Below are positions 9,601 to 17,299 of a stretch of 64,000 nt of DNA, one piece after another (position 1 is the first letter of the stretch; every line of letters starts with the position of its first letter). The stretch comes from a bacterium (GTDB lineage Bacteria; Patescibacteria; Dojkabacteria; JAKAPS01; JAJZLI01), in the NCBI GenBank assembly GCA_021816845.1, contig JAKAWT010000001.1:248001-312000 (forward strand), read 5' to 3'. The notes under the pieces were generated by a model. The model was not told the DNA's origin and made no database searches. It saw only the letters and a list, made by a program, of their open reading frames with translations. The position numbers were made by a program, and so were the translations under genes.

Positions 9601-12456
9601 ATTAAGATATCCCCACAATACATATTGATATGTGTTAGTACCATCATATCCTCCCACTGTGTATACATACCCATTGTATATTACAGCATTTTCATTATCT
9701 ATAGTTTGAGGTAGAGAATTTGTTGATGTTGCCCACGTTCCGGGTACTCCTCCAGTACCTATTTGTGCATATTCTATTGTAGATAGATAATTACTACCAG
9801 TAAAACCCCCAATTTCATATATATATCCGTTATATACTATAGAGGCTGAATAATCAGTATTTTGAGGTAATGAATTGGTTGACGTACTGAAAGTACCTGG
9901 TGCTCCGCCTGTACCTATAAGGGAATAGTCTACTGTATTTAAATAACTCCCATCATATCCGCCAAATACATAGATATACCCATTATACACTACTGAAGTA
10001 TCGTGAGTTTGAGCATTAGGTAGAGAATTTGTTGATGTTGCCCACGTTCCAGGTACTCCTCCAGTACCTATTTGAGAATAATAAACTGTTGATATACGTG
10101 CAGACGTTGTTCCGTCATACCCTCCAAGCTCATATATGTATCCTCCATATTCAACTGAGGTAGAAGAATTGATTTCTGCAGGAAGAGGGTTTGTTGCAGT
10201 AGTCCACGCACCTGGAGCTCCACCTGTACCTATAAGTGAGTAGTAAACTGCAGAAGATATTGCAGTACTACTAGTAGATCCTCCTAATACATAAATATAT
10301 CCTTGATACACCACTGAAGTTGCAAAATCCAGTCCCACAGGAAGAGCATTTGCTGCTGTTGCCCAAGTACCTGGTACACCTTGATTATTAATCTGTGAAT
10401 AGTAAACCGAAGATAAATAAGTTGAACCATTCAATCCACCTATATCATATATATATCCACCATATTCAACTGATGTGGAATATAGAATAGATGCTGGCAC
10501 AGCATTATTAGGGTTTACCCATGTACCTACTGTCCCGCCAGAAGCAGTTGGTGTATACTCTACTATAGTCACTGCAGCACTACCGTTATATCCACCCATA
10601 TCATATATGTATCCGTTATATACAACTGAGGTAGTTCCAAACAAAGAAGTATTAAGGGATGTTGTAGCTGTCCATGACCCTAGTGTCCCTCCAGAGTTTA
10701 TTGGTACATAATACACAGAATTTGTAGCAGCAGTAGTAAAGCCCCCTATCTCGTATATATATCCATTATATTCTACTGAAGTAGAATTATATGTAGCAAC
10801 AGGTAGGGAGGTTGTAGCTGCCCATGATGACCCTAGGGTACCATTAGAGTTTATAGGTATAGAATTTACCGTAGTCACTGCTGCACTACCATTGTATCCT
10901 GCTATATCATATATATATCCGTTATATGCTATTGAGGTAGAGTTGTCCATCTTGACGGGCAGGGCTGTGGTAGAATTCCATGCTGAACCTAAGGTACCAT
11001 TAGAATTTATAGCTATATAATATACTGTAGTCACTGCTGCACCAGCAACATACCCTCCAATTTCGTAGATATAACCATTATATACTACAGATGTAGCCGA
11101 ATCTATAGAAGGAGAGAGAGATGTGGTAGAATTCCATGTACCTAATGCACCAGAAGATAATATTTGAGCGTAATACACAGCATTTGTAGATGTAGAACAA
11201 GAAGTATCTGTACACCCCCCGATTTCATATATATAACCATTGTATACTACAGACGTAGCGGAATTTAATGGTACAGGTATAGGAGTTGTAGTTATCCATG
11301 ATGTACCTAACCCACCTGATGATAAAATCTGAGCATAATATACATTAGACAAGGTTGTCCCACCACTATTCTCACCACCGATCTCATACACATATCCGTT
11401 ATACTCCACAGATGTAGCATATTCATCAGTTTGGGGTAGTCCAGCGCTAGATAATAGTGGATTATTATTCCCTATGTTAATCCAATTTAGATTTCCTGTA
11501 TCTGTAAGGTATGAATTAGTGGTATTTATGTACTGAGCCATTGTTGACGACCCAATACCTCTATACACATTATATGAAGTTGCTCCCACTACAGGATTCC
11601 AAGATATTTTATTTTCTGACGTAGATCCTGTCGTGGTTACTGAAACTGCAGCTGATGGAGTAGTTTGCCCATAAGAAGTTAGAGCTGCAACTTCATAGTA
11701 ATAAGTATTTGCAGATAAAGTTCCTCCCAAGAGTGATTGAGTTAAAGTTGTAGGAGCATTTGGAACAGGAGGAATAGTGAGTGTAACAGTATTAGAACTA
11801 ATACTCCCTGCAACCACATACAGATTATCAGTTCCTATAACAGAACCAGATGGTATTGTAAATACTATTTGAGTATTGGACCATGATGTAACATCCCCTG
11901 TTGGGACTGTGTTACCTTGTATATTAATATTATTAGTTGATGTATCATAATTACCTGTACCAGGAGCACCAAATTCTGATCCATTTATAGTAACACTTGT
12001 ACCATCATATCCTGATGTAGGCGAAATTGAAGTTATACAAGGATTGATGGTAAATGCAAAAGATGCTGTACGATTTCCAATATTAACATTTATATTCCCT
12101 GTAATAGTTCCTAAAGGTACCACTACTCCCGCTATTTGCGTATTAGACCAAGTATAGTTACTATTTGAAGGCGATGAACCATTTACAGTAACAGTTGAAG
12201 AGCCCTGTGTTGATCCAAAATTTGATCCATTTATATTAATTGTATCTCCTACTCTTGCAGATGTAACAGACGTTGTAACAGTTGATGAACATGCCGTTGC
12301 AGTAAGATCTACTGATGATATTGAAGGAGGCGGTCCAGCATATATAACACTTGTAATAAATATTAAGAATATAAGGAATATAGGTATAGATATAAATAAA
12401 ATCAAGCTATAGAATTTATTATATAGAATTTTATCTAAAAGTAGGCCTTTACCCAT
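6688..12456 (-). CDS. Giant multidomain surface protein with IPT/TIG, kelch and lectin-like domains
   Basis: 1922 residues, the largest gene here. After a signal peptide (about 15-40, ending VIYAG) come two IPT/TIG domains (about 45-135 and 138-230; each has SPTSG- or GSNFG-type turns). An Fn3-like unit follows (about 235-335), then twelve kelch-like repeats (about 345-955). Each repeat has a core like YNGYIYEIGGY followed by a W or G-T turn, enough for two six-bladed beta-propellers. After that come Fn3-like units, a concanavalin/LamG-like domain (about 1220-1425), two more Fn3-like units and a C-terminal domain (about 1770-1922) shared with the gene at 4645-5706. No membrane anchor or LPXTG is seen. 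It heads the surface operon and is probably an adhesin or S-layer-like protein. Confidence 0.75.
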   Translation of the reverse strand: MGKGLLLDKILYNKFYSLILFISIPIFLIFLIFITSVIYAGPPPSISSVDLTATACSSTVTTSVTSARVGDTININGSNFGSTQGSSTVTVNGSSPSNSNYTWSNTQIAGVVVPLGTITGNINVNIGNRTASFAFTINPCITSISPTSGYDGTSVTINGSEFGAPGTGNYDTSTNNINIQGNTVPTGDVTSWSNTQIVFTIPSGSVIGTDNLYVVAGSISSNTVTLTIPPVPNAPTTLTQSLLGGTLSANTYYYEVAALTSYGQTTPSAAVSVTTTGSTSENKISWNPVVGATSYNVYRGIGSSTMAQYINTTNSYLTDTGNLNWINIGNNNPLLSSAGLPQTDEYATSVEYNGYVYEIGGENSGGTTLSNVYYAQILSSGGLGTSWITTTPIPVPLNSATSVVYNGYIYEIGGCTDTSCSTSTNAVYYAQILSSGALGTWNSTTSLSPSIDSATSVVYNGYIYEIGGYVAGAAVTTVYYIAINSNGTLGSAWNSTTALPVKMDNSTSIAYNGYIYDIAGYNGSAAVTTVNSIPINSNGTLGSSWAATTSLPVATYNSTSVEYNGYIYEIGGFTTAATNSVYYVPINSGGTLGSWTATTSLNTSLFGTTSVVYNGYIYDMGGYNGSAAVTIVEYTPTASGGTVGTWVNPNNAVPASILYSTSVEYGGYIYDIGGLNGSTYLSSVYYSQINNQGVPGTWATAANALPVGLDFATSVVYQGYIYVLGGSTSSTAISSAVYYSLIGTGGAPGAWTTATNPLPAEINSSTSVEYGGYIYELGGYDGTTSARISTVYYSQIGTGGVPGTWATSTNSLPNAQTHDTSVVYNGYIYVFGGYDGSYLNTVDYSLIGTGGAPGTFSTSTNSLPQNTDYSASIVYNGYIYEIGGFTGSNYLSTIEYAQIGTGGVPGTWATSTNSLPQTIDNENAVIYNGYVYTVGGYDGTNTYQYVLWGYLNVPSTLNVAYTNTNQNTITWNALSGATSYKVYKGSSSGGETTYFLINNSVTTTFIDSGFNTPSSGSPPSSGGTAPTIASSSTSSVGGNIPYGTTYYYEVTGITSSGETLPSTEVSITANGTILTPTGVAVSTSSVSSSSITSGSWLNHNSINLGATISSPNNPDTLYLLVEVQPNGTAFTNSTTNFVTSGVGVYKSIAYSYSGTSIVASVTISGLPSNTQYHWQATVENADGVSSWVAMGGNPDFGIDTSSPISGGTNVIAWSGQPTALFSNGFESGTILTTSSPAGGWTSDGGTSLPLIQNNIQGHVLQGTYSVNMATSAAGTSYIANDTFNTSSAQVRMYINVSAVAFAATGDSITLMSISGASGTIATLNLLDTSSGPVLQATNSVGATSSQGTTILPLNTWNVIVFDLSISGTTGSIYTYLNGSQQVSLTSQNTGVSNMTTLTLGAVTDATSDSINMNMDNINVEDTSGLTQLAYGNPTPYTYTTPYFEFLGGYDQGSGITNYGVYFGQTATDYPVSTQTTEGYLSPSLTTSGMYYLNVVIYDNVGNTSLENVNFEYNFTPPPTAGAPNAPTSLEQLQSNGTTQITNDTWTTSGITTNVVFQFSMSSPNSTDTLTPEIELQQNGTAFTGTPNYSGTAVNYSGTAVTGIVDVTGLTNCTGYHWQAFVKNSSGLSSPVVFNSVNPNFSVSDSAPTAGTVYDGSVTGTETNTTASISSLGANWTGFSDTCSGLASTPYQVAVGTTPGGTNIYAYSSSSVVLNNPSPYNTVSLSSLPLHTGQTYYVSVQAINNAGLTTTVTSSGQYVVPTLSFSLNSSAVNLGDWNATNSYTTTNTSTLSVLTNAYNGYTISAYETSILTSLQNSSNTIPNFSAGSYASPASWPSGDYGFGYTSSATDINGVNLFSNGTLYAPFSQSGPGDVVAENQTNITGSNYTTTPTNYTITYKVAVQSIQSPGTYQTNIVYTVVSSF

Positions 12457-12488
12457 TGAGTTTGTATTTAATATATAAAAGACAGATT

Positions 12489-12494
12489 ATTATA
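12489..12494 (-). promoter_or_regulatory. Likely -10 box for the surface operon
   Basis: TATAAT on the minus strand, 32 bases before the giant gene's ATG. No strong -35 was found at 16-18 bases, so this is only a candidate. Confidence 0.3.
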
Positions 12495-12570
12495 TTCTAA
12501 CTTTTATAAGTGCTTATTTCAATATTTTTAAAAATTCAAAATATATTTTTGTTCTATTAAATTTGGAATT

Positions 12571-13683
12571 TTAATCCAGAGTTTTTAAAGTTTCAAATAA
12601 CCTTTTCTCATCACTTGATAACTTTTTAGGAATGTCCACTTTGACTGTAACATATAGATCTCCAACACCTCTACCATGAAGGTAAGGGATACCTTTTTGT
12701 TTGACTCTAAAAATTTCCCCACTTTGAGTTCCCTGTGGAATTTTTAATTTTATTGGTCCATATAAAGTATCTACATCCAATACACCTCCAAGTACTGCAG
12801 TTGGGATATTAATATGAGAAACTACCTTTAGATTATTCCCATCTCTCTTGAATCTAGAATCAGGGTTAACCTTGATGTGAATATACAAATCTCCACTAAC
12901 TCCTCCATTCAATCCAGCTCCACCTTCACCTTGAAATTTTAAAACACTCTCATCATTTGCACCCTTTGGTATTTTTATAGTCATTTTCTTTAACTGCTTA
13001 ACCCTTCCAGTTCCAGAACATGTACGGCATTTATCTTTTATTATCTTTCCAGCGCCCTTACATGTAGAACATACCTCTGAGACTGCAACATTTCCAAAAA
13101 AACTTTGAGAGATTTTTCTTACATGACCAGTACCTTTACATGTTGGACATGTCTCAGTTTTTAAAGTTGAAGACCCAGTACCTTTACACACAGTACATTT
13201 TACCATTGCATAAAAAGAAAGTTGCTTTTCTGCACCGAAAACTATGTCCTTAAGGTCAACATTTATATATATCTCCATATCATCACCAGATAAATCTACA
13301 GACTCTGATCTACTTGATCCTTGTTGAGAAAATCCTCCACCAAAAAGATCTGAGAATATATCCTCAAACCCTCCAAAATTTGCACTAGAGGATTCATATC
13401 TAAAGCCACCAGTGGAACCACCAGTCTGCCCTCCAGAAGTATACCCACCACCAGGACCTCCTTGTTGGTTTGCAAAATCAGCGTTTCCGAATCTATCATA
13501 ACTAGCTCTTTTTTGTGGATCAGACAAAACTGAATATGCTTCATTAATCTCTTTAAATTTTTTATCATCTGCAGATTTATTCTTATCTGGGTGATGTTCT
13601 CCTGCAAGCTTTCTATATGCTCTTTTTATTTCTTTTATATCCGCATCACGTGATACACCTAAAATTTTATAATAATCATCCAT
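12571..13683 (-). CDS. dnaJ: Chaperone protein DnaJ
   Basis: A 370-residue Hsp40 co-chaperone that stimulates DnaK ATP hydrolysis and delivers unfolded clients. The J domain (1-68) carries the HPD loop (EHHPDKN). A Gly/Phe-rich linker spans about 70-125. The zinc-binding domain has four CxxCxGxG motifs: CTVCKGTG, CPTCKGTG, CSTCKGAG and CRTCSGTG (about 155-215). The C-terminal substrate and dimerisation domains follow, with GDLYI and HGRGVGDLYV turns. This is full length for a type I DnaJ. It is separated by about 38 kb from hrcA-grpE-dnaK, and no CIRCE element is visible upstream, so it may be regulated independently. It is transcribed divergently from the sortase. Confidence 0.97.
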   Translation of the reverse strand: MDDYYKILGVSRDADIKEIKRAYRKLAGEHHPDKNKSADDKKFKEINEAYSVLSDPQKRASYDRFGNADFANQQGGPGGGYTSGGQTGGSTGGFRYESSSANFGGFEDIFSDLFGGGFSQQGSSRSESVDLSGDDMEIYINVDLKDIVFGAEKQLSFYAMVKCTVCKGTGSSTLKTETCPTCKGTGHVRKISQSFFGNVAVSEVCSTCKGAGKIIKDKCRTCSGTGRVKQLKKMTIKIPKGANDESVLKFQGEGGAGLNGGVSGDLYIHIKVNPDSRFKRDGNNLKVVSHINIPTAVLGGVLDVDTLYGPIKLKIPQGTQSGEIFRVKQKGIPYLHGRGVGDLYVTVKVDIPKKLSSDEKRLFETLKTLD

Positions 13684-13806
13684 AGCGAAAATATTTTAGC
13701 ATATAAGTCAATAATCTGATAGTCTGTTTATGTCATTTAATCTTAACATTAATCAACTGGTTCTTGATTCTTTACCAATTGTTTCATAAGGGATATCATA
13801 TATTCA

Positions 13807-13815
13807 TGATATAAT
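13807..13815 (+). promoter_or_regulatory. Extended -10 promoter for the sortase gene
   Basis: TGATATAAT (TGn-TATAAT). The hexamer at 13810-13815 ends exactly 6 bases before the ATG at 13822, so the predicted transcript starts at or next to the start codon. Confidence 0.55.
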
Positions 13816-13821
13816 GGGACC

Positions 13822-14601
13822 ATGGCAAAATATATGTATGTAAAAGAAATTCACACTAGAAAACCTCTAATTTTCAAGGTTAGAATTCCTCTGAGCTATC
13901 CAAAATTAAAAATACCACATATCGGTTTTAAAAAAAGAAAGATGTTTCAAAGAAGAAAGTTAAGATTTAATTATGGATCTATATTTTTAATAGTAATAGG
14001 TGGATTTTTTGTATTTATAGCAGCATCACCACTCATTAAATACTATATAGATACAAACCTTTTGCATAAATATCAGACTGCTATAGTAAAAGCAGATCCA
14101 ACTGCTTCATATTTTGCAAAGATAATTAATAATCAAACACAAAAAAGTGACTCAAATTACAAAGGATACTTTTATCTTTCTATTCCTACAATAAACCTCA
14201 ATAATATCCCAGTAAAAACTAATGTAGATGGGTTCAACACACAAGCTTATGAACATGTTCTTGTAAATTCACTTGCTCAAATGAAAGGAACTGCACTTCC
14301 AGGAGAAACTGGAAATGTATATGTTTATGGACACTCTGCTCCACAATGGTTTGCAGATTTATATCCTGGATCCTTCCTTGGAATTTTTACAAATATATTA
14401 AAGCTTAACAATGGAAATTTAATTTATCTTAAATTTAAAGGTAAAACATATACATATAAAGTATTTATGGCAAAAGTAGTACAACCTACTGATTTCTCTG
14501 TTCTTGCAGCATCTCCAAACAAAAAGTATCTAACATTGATGACATGTATTCCTCCAGGTATTGGGACTCAAAGATATATAGTAAAAGCTGTACTCATATG
14601 A
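13822..14601 (+). CDS. Sortase (class D/E-like transpeptidase)
   Basis: A 259-residue membrane-anchored protein. A basic N-terminus (Lys/Arg-rich, about residues 1-50) precedes one membrane helix (about 52-73). The extracytoplasmic catalytic domain has the sortase triad: His in VYGHSA (about residue 171), Cys in TLMTCIPPG (about 241) and Arg in GTQRYIV (about 250). Sortases cleave a C-terminal sorting signal and attach surface proteins to the envelope or polymerise pilins. It lies directly after the surface-protein operon and dnaJ, so the nearby secreted proteins are candidate substrates, although none shows a textbook LPXTG. There is an extended -10 box six bases upstream of the start. Confidence 0.88.
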   Translation: MAKYMYVKEIHTRKPLIFKVRIPLSYPKLKIPHIGFKKRKMFQRRKLRFNYGSIFLIVIGGFFVFIAASPLIKYYIDTNLLHKYQTAIVKADPTASYFAKIINNQTQKSDSNYKGYFYLSIPTINLNNIPVKTNVDGFNTQAYEHVLVNSLAQMKGTALPGETGNVYVYGHSAPQWFADLYPGSFLGIFTNILKLNNGNLIYLKFKGKTYTYKVFMAKVVQPTDFSVLAASPNKKYLTLMTCIPPGIGTQRYIVKAVLI

Positions 14602-14669
14602 TGACAAATAAGGTAGACAAAATGACATCTTCTTAGTAACTTTATTTATATCTTAGATACAACATGGAA

Positions 14670-16325
14670 CTACTGGAAAAATTCCTTTTCAAAATCAAAA
14701 GCAAATATTTTGCTATTTATATGGATATCTTTTGCTATAATTAACGCTTCACCTACGTCAAATTTTAATAAAGAGTCTTTTTCATCACTTGATAGTGAGA
14801 AAGAACGCGATAATCCAGCAAGATTTATTTTCTCCTGTTTTAATAGAACTTTCAGTGATGTATTTGCAATAATTGATCTTCCCTGTTCTGTTGATATAAA
14901 ATCCTCTACATCTTGAGTAATATAGAAAATTCCAAAATTATATTTCCTTGCCCTTTTTGAAATTGTTTTTAAATAATTAATAAGATCAACATTTTCAAAC
15001 AATCTATGAGCTTCATCAATGAAAATTTCTCTTTGGGTTTTACCATCATGCATATTCCATATGAAATTTAAAACAAGATACATCATCAATGATATATTTT
15101 CATTATCTAAACTTGAAATATCAAAAACTATTAAATCGTCATCCTTGGATATCTTTATATTAGTCTTTTGAGAATATAAGGATGCATTTGTACCTTTTGC
15201 TATATTAAATATCTCATCTGCCATACGCGCCTTTGATTTTAAAAGTATATTATACAAATCAACAAATGTGGGAGTTTTGCAGTCTTTGTATATCCTAATT
15301 AAAGCCCTGTCAATTTCATTCTTATCATAATAACTACAGGCCCTTTTTAGAAAACCTTTTAAAAATTGTATCTTTTCTTCAACATTTTCATTCTTTGTTA
15401 AATCAAATGGATTTATATGAAACATTGAGTCATGGCTCAATTTTAAAACTTTGGATCTAGATCCAGAGGATCCAGATCCAGTATTGTTAAGATTTTTAGC
15501 AAGTTTTACATATTCTCCTTCTGGATCTATTACAATTGTTTTTATACCTTTTGATATCATCCTTAAGATGACAGTTTTTGCAAAAAAACTTTTACCAGCT
15601 CCAGACTTTGCAAACACGACTGCATTATAGTTTTCAAACTTAAATATATCAAAGGATATAATAGATTTAGTATTCACATTTATTCCATATATTATTCCTG
15701 TAAAATCAATAAGGTTATTAGAAGTAAATGGAGTTGATGCTGCTACTGTCTTAAGATTAATAATAGTAGGTAAAGATATATTAGAATATGCAGAGTGTAG
15801 TAGAGACTTAAAACCTTCAGCATGCCTTAGGTCTAATGGGTAAAATTTGAAACTGCGTGACGCTGTAAAAAGTTCAAAATTCTTACAAGAAGTATTTAAT
15901 GCTGATAGAGAATCTTCAGATATAGCAATAACTATACCAAAAACCATACCCTCTTCTTCCTGGTTTATAATAGATAAATTAAAATCTTCCAGATTTGAAA
16001 TCTCAACATCTAGTGACATATCCCTTATTTTACCGGCAGATAATCTTCTGTGCCTTTTTGCTGATAATGATGCAATCCTCATTTTTATACCTTGGAGTAA
16101 GGCCTTTTTATCAATAGGCTGTATAAACTGCCTTATTACTATATTCGAGTTCAAATTTAGAAAATCAGAAAAATAAAATGGGGTAATATCTTGTGGAAAA
16201 TCATACAGATAATACATTCTATAGAACCTACCGTCCATTTTTAGATATTTATGATTTTCATTTACTATCTTTGGCAATAAAATATCACCAGACCCTTTAA
16301 AACTTATTTTTATTCTTTTATTCAT
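14670..16325 (-). CDS. VirB4/TraC-type ATPase, module 1
   Basis: A 551-residue AAA ATPase of the VirB4/TraC/TrbE family that powers type IV secretion-like machines. Visible are a family N-terminal region (1-200), Walker A FAKSGAGKSFFAK (about 238-250), the segment TIVIDPEGEYVKLA, Walker B EIFIDEAHRLF (about 432-442) and the YITQDVEDF sensor region. A short Gly/Ser/Arg insertion (NTGSGSSGSRSK) is encoded by two 15-bp palindromic units at 15453-15479. It is the last gene of a five-gene operon starting at 18439. A longer paralogue lies at 21105-23282. The N-terminal TraC-like segment is encoded separately by the gene just upstream. Confidence 0.82.
   Translation of the reverse strand: MNKRIKISFKGSGDILLPKIVNENHKYLKMDGRFYRMYYLYDFPQDITPFYFSDFLNLNSNIVIRQFIQPIDKKALLQGIKMRIASLSAKRHRRLSAGKIRDMSLDVEISNLEDFNLSIINQEEEGMVFGIVIAISEDSLSALNTSCKNFELFTASRSFKFYPLDLRHAEGFKSLLHSAYSNISLPTIINLKTVAASTPFTSNNLIDFTGIIYGINVNTKSIISFDIFKFENYNAVVFAKSGAGKSFFAKTVILRMISKGIKTIVIDPEGEYVKLAKNLNNTGSGSSGSRSKVLKLSHDSMFHINPFDLTKNENVEEKIQFLKGFLKRACSYYDKNEIDRALIRIYKDCKTPTFVDLYNILLKSKARMADEIFNIAKGTNASLYSQKTNIKISKDDDLIVFDISSLDNENISLMMYLVLNFIWNMHDGKTQREIFIDEAHRLFENVDLINYLKTISKRARKYNFGIFYITQDVEDFISTEQGRSIIANTSLKVLLKQEKINLAGLSRSFSLSSDEKDSLLKFDVGEALIIAKDIHINSKIFAFDFEKEFFQ
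15453..15479. repeat. 15-bp palindromic tandem units (GGATC type)
   Basis: GGATCTAGATCC (15453-15464) and GGATCCAGATCC (15468-15479) start exactly 15 bases apart, inside the VirB4-like gene. They are read there as Gly-Ser-Arg-Ser-type residues. Confidence 0.8.
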
Positions 16326-16332
16326 AAATAAT

Positions 16333-16935
16333 CTATATAAAACTTAAAATATTAATAATCTCATCTCTTGTATCTACAATTTTTGCACGTAGTGGAGTTT
16401 TGGAAAGTAAGAATAAAATTTGTTTATCATGGACCTTTAGAGAGTTATCTATGTTGTTTAATTCCTTCTTAAAAGATAAAGATTTCCTGGGATGTTTTAT
16501 CTTATAAGTTATAAAAAACCTTTGGGAGTAAATCTTATTTTGCTTATAGAACATTTTAAAACTATCTTTGTATAATTTTTGTAAATCTACTTTATTATTT
16601 TTGGATTCACTGGATCTGAATTCCCTGAATCTTAATCCTCGGGACCCAGATCCTCTGGATCTAGATCCTTTGGAATTTGGTCCTTTAATATTTTTTATAT
16701 ATTTTAAAATTTCACTTTCCTCTATCTCTCTAGATACTACAGTTATGTCTATCGGAATATGCACACCTTTTAAAAATTCTTTGTACTTTTTTATAAAATC
16801 AATCTTTACATCTTCCTCAGATAGAACAAAATGTGAAGGGAAAACCTCTATGATTCTCATATAAAAATAATCTTTCAGGATTATTGTCCCTCCTAAAACA
16901 TCAATTATTGGATAGAAATCATTTGTTTTTTTCAT
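16333..16935 (-). CDS. TraC-like N-terminal domain protein, module 1
   Basis: A 200-residue protein 7 bases upstream of the VirB4-like gene. The start resembles the N-terminal domain of TraC-type proteins: an opening PIIDVLGGTIILKDYFYMRIIEV with a strand pattern like the LLILKNGNVCIVIETS of the 227-residue gene at 23311-23994, followed by FFITYKIKHPRK and a C-terminal part ending in a region about loss of strands. The middle carries a Ser/Arg/Gly-rich insert (about residues 84-110) encoded by five 15-bp palindromic units. It overlaps the next upstream gene by 17 bases. The correspondence to module 2 is by position and pattern, not strong sequence identity. Confidence 0.55.
   Translation of the reverse strand: MKKTNDFYPIIDVLGGTIILKDYFYMRIIEVFPSHFVLSEEDVKIDFIKKYKEFLKGVHIPIDITVVSREIEESEILKYIKNIKGPNSKGSRSRGSGSRGLRFREFRSSESKNNKVDLQKLYKDSFKMFYKQNKIYSQRFFITYKIKHPRKSLSFKKELNNIDNSLKVHDKQILFLLSKTPLRAKIVDTRDEIINILSFI
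16612..16683. repeat. Five 15-bp palindromic tandem units
   Basis: Units start at 16612, 16627, 16642, 16657 and 16672, an exact 15-base period. The central unit is the perfect GGATCTAGATCC (16657-16668). The others are diverged forms: GGATCTGAATTC, GAATCTTAATCC, GGACCCAGATCC and GGAATTTGGTCC. They encode the Ser/Arg/Gly-rich insert of the TraC_N-like protein. Confidence 0.85.
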
Positions 16936-17299
16936 TGAATTGAGACCTTTTTATTCCTAAGAATTTTGATTCTTGAAGCCTTACTTCTGGAAGCTCTGCT
17001 TCTTGGAGTTCTACTTCAAAGATATTGTATGAGAAAATATATTTTTTATCTTTGAATAAATATTTAATAGAATCCAAAATTAAGATATATGTAGGTCTCC
17101 CTCTATAATTTTGTTTTATCAAAAAATAGAAGATAGCTATAATAGAAGATCCTAAAAATATTTTTATATGTATATCAAGTGAAGATACTACCAAAAAAAG
17201 AATCGGGGGTGCTGAAAATAATACAACAAAAATATCTGAGGTTAGAGAGAAATAATTATTCCTTAAACTTTTGATTTTATAAACTTTTACTTTGTCCAT
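16919..17299 (-). CDS. PrgI-family membrane protein, module 1
   Basis: A 126-residue protein with the PrgI pattern: a short polar N-terminus, two adjacent membrane helices (about 22-42 and 46-64) and a cytoplasmic segment with YRGRPTYILILDSIKYLFKDKKYIF. PrgI-type proteins (VirB3-like) sit beside VirB4 ATPases in Gram-positive and CPR type IV secretion-like clusters. The C-terminal about 25 residues (VELQEAELPEVRLQESK) come from four 15-bp repeat units at 16970-17022. Its stop region overlaps the downstream gene by 17 bases and its start shares one base with the VirB6-like stop. Confidence 0.62.
   Translation of the reverse strand: MDKVKVYKIKSLRNNYFSLTSDIFVVLFSAPPILFLVVSSLDIHIKIFLGSSIIAIFYFLIKQNYRGRPTYILILDSIKYLFKDKKYIFSYNIFEVELQEAELPEVRLQESKFLGIKRSQFNEKNK
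16970..17022. repeat. 15-bp tandem units (GAAGC type)
   Basis: TTC-x-x-GAAG/GGAG cores start at 16970, 16985, 17000 and 17015. On the coding strand one unit contains GAAGC-AGA-GCTTC, again a short palindrome. They encode the C-terminal Glu/Leu-rich tail of the PrgI-like protein. Confidence 0.7.

Noticed and set aside
8693..10711. Plus-strand open frames opposite the giant surface protein
   Set aside because: They are mirror readings of Ser/Thr/Gly-rich codons of the minus-strand gene and show no family features.
9600..11450. Regular repeats that might be a CRISPR array
   Set aside because: Repeats are about 140-165 bases apart, encode kelch-like peptides in frame and have no uniform spacers.
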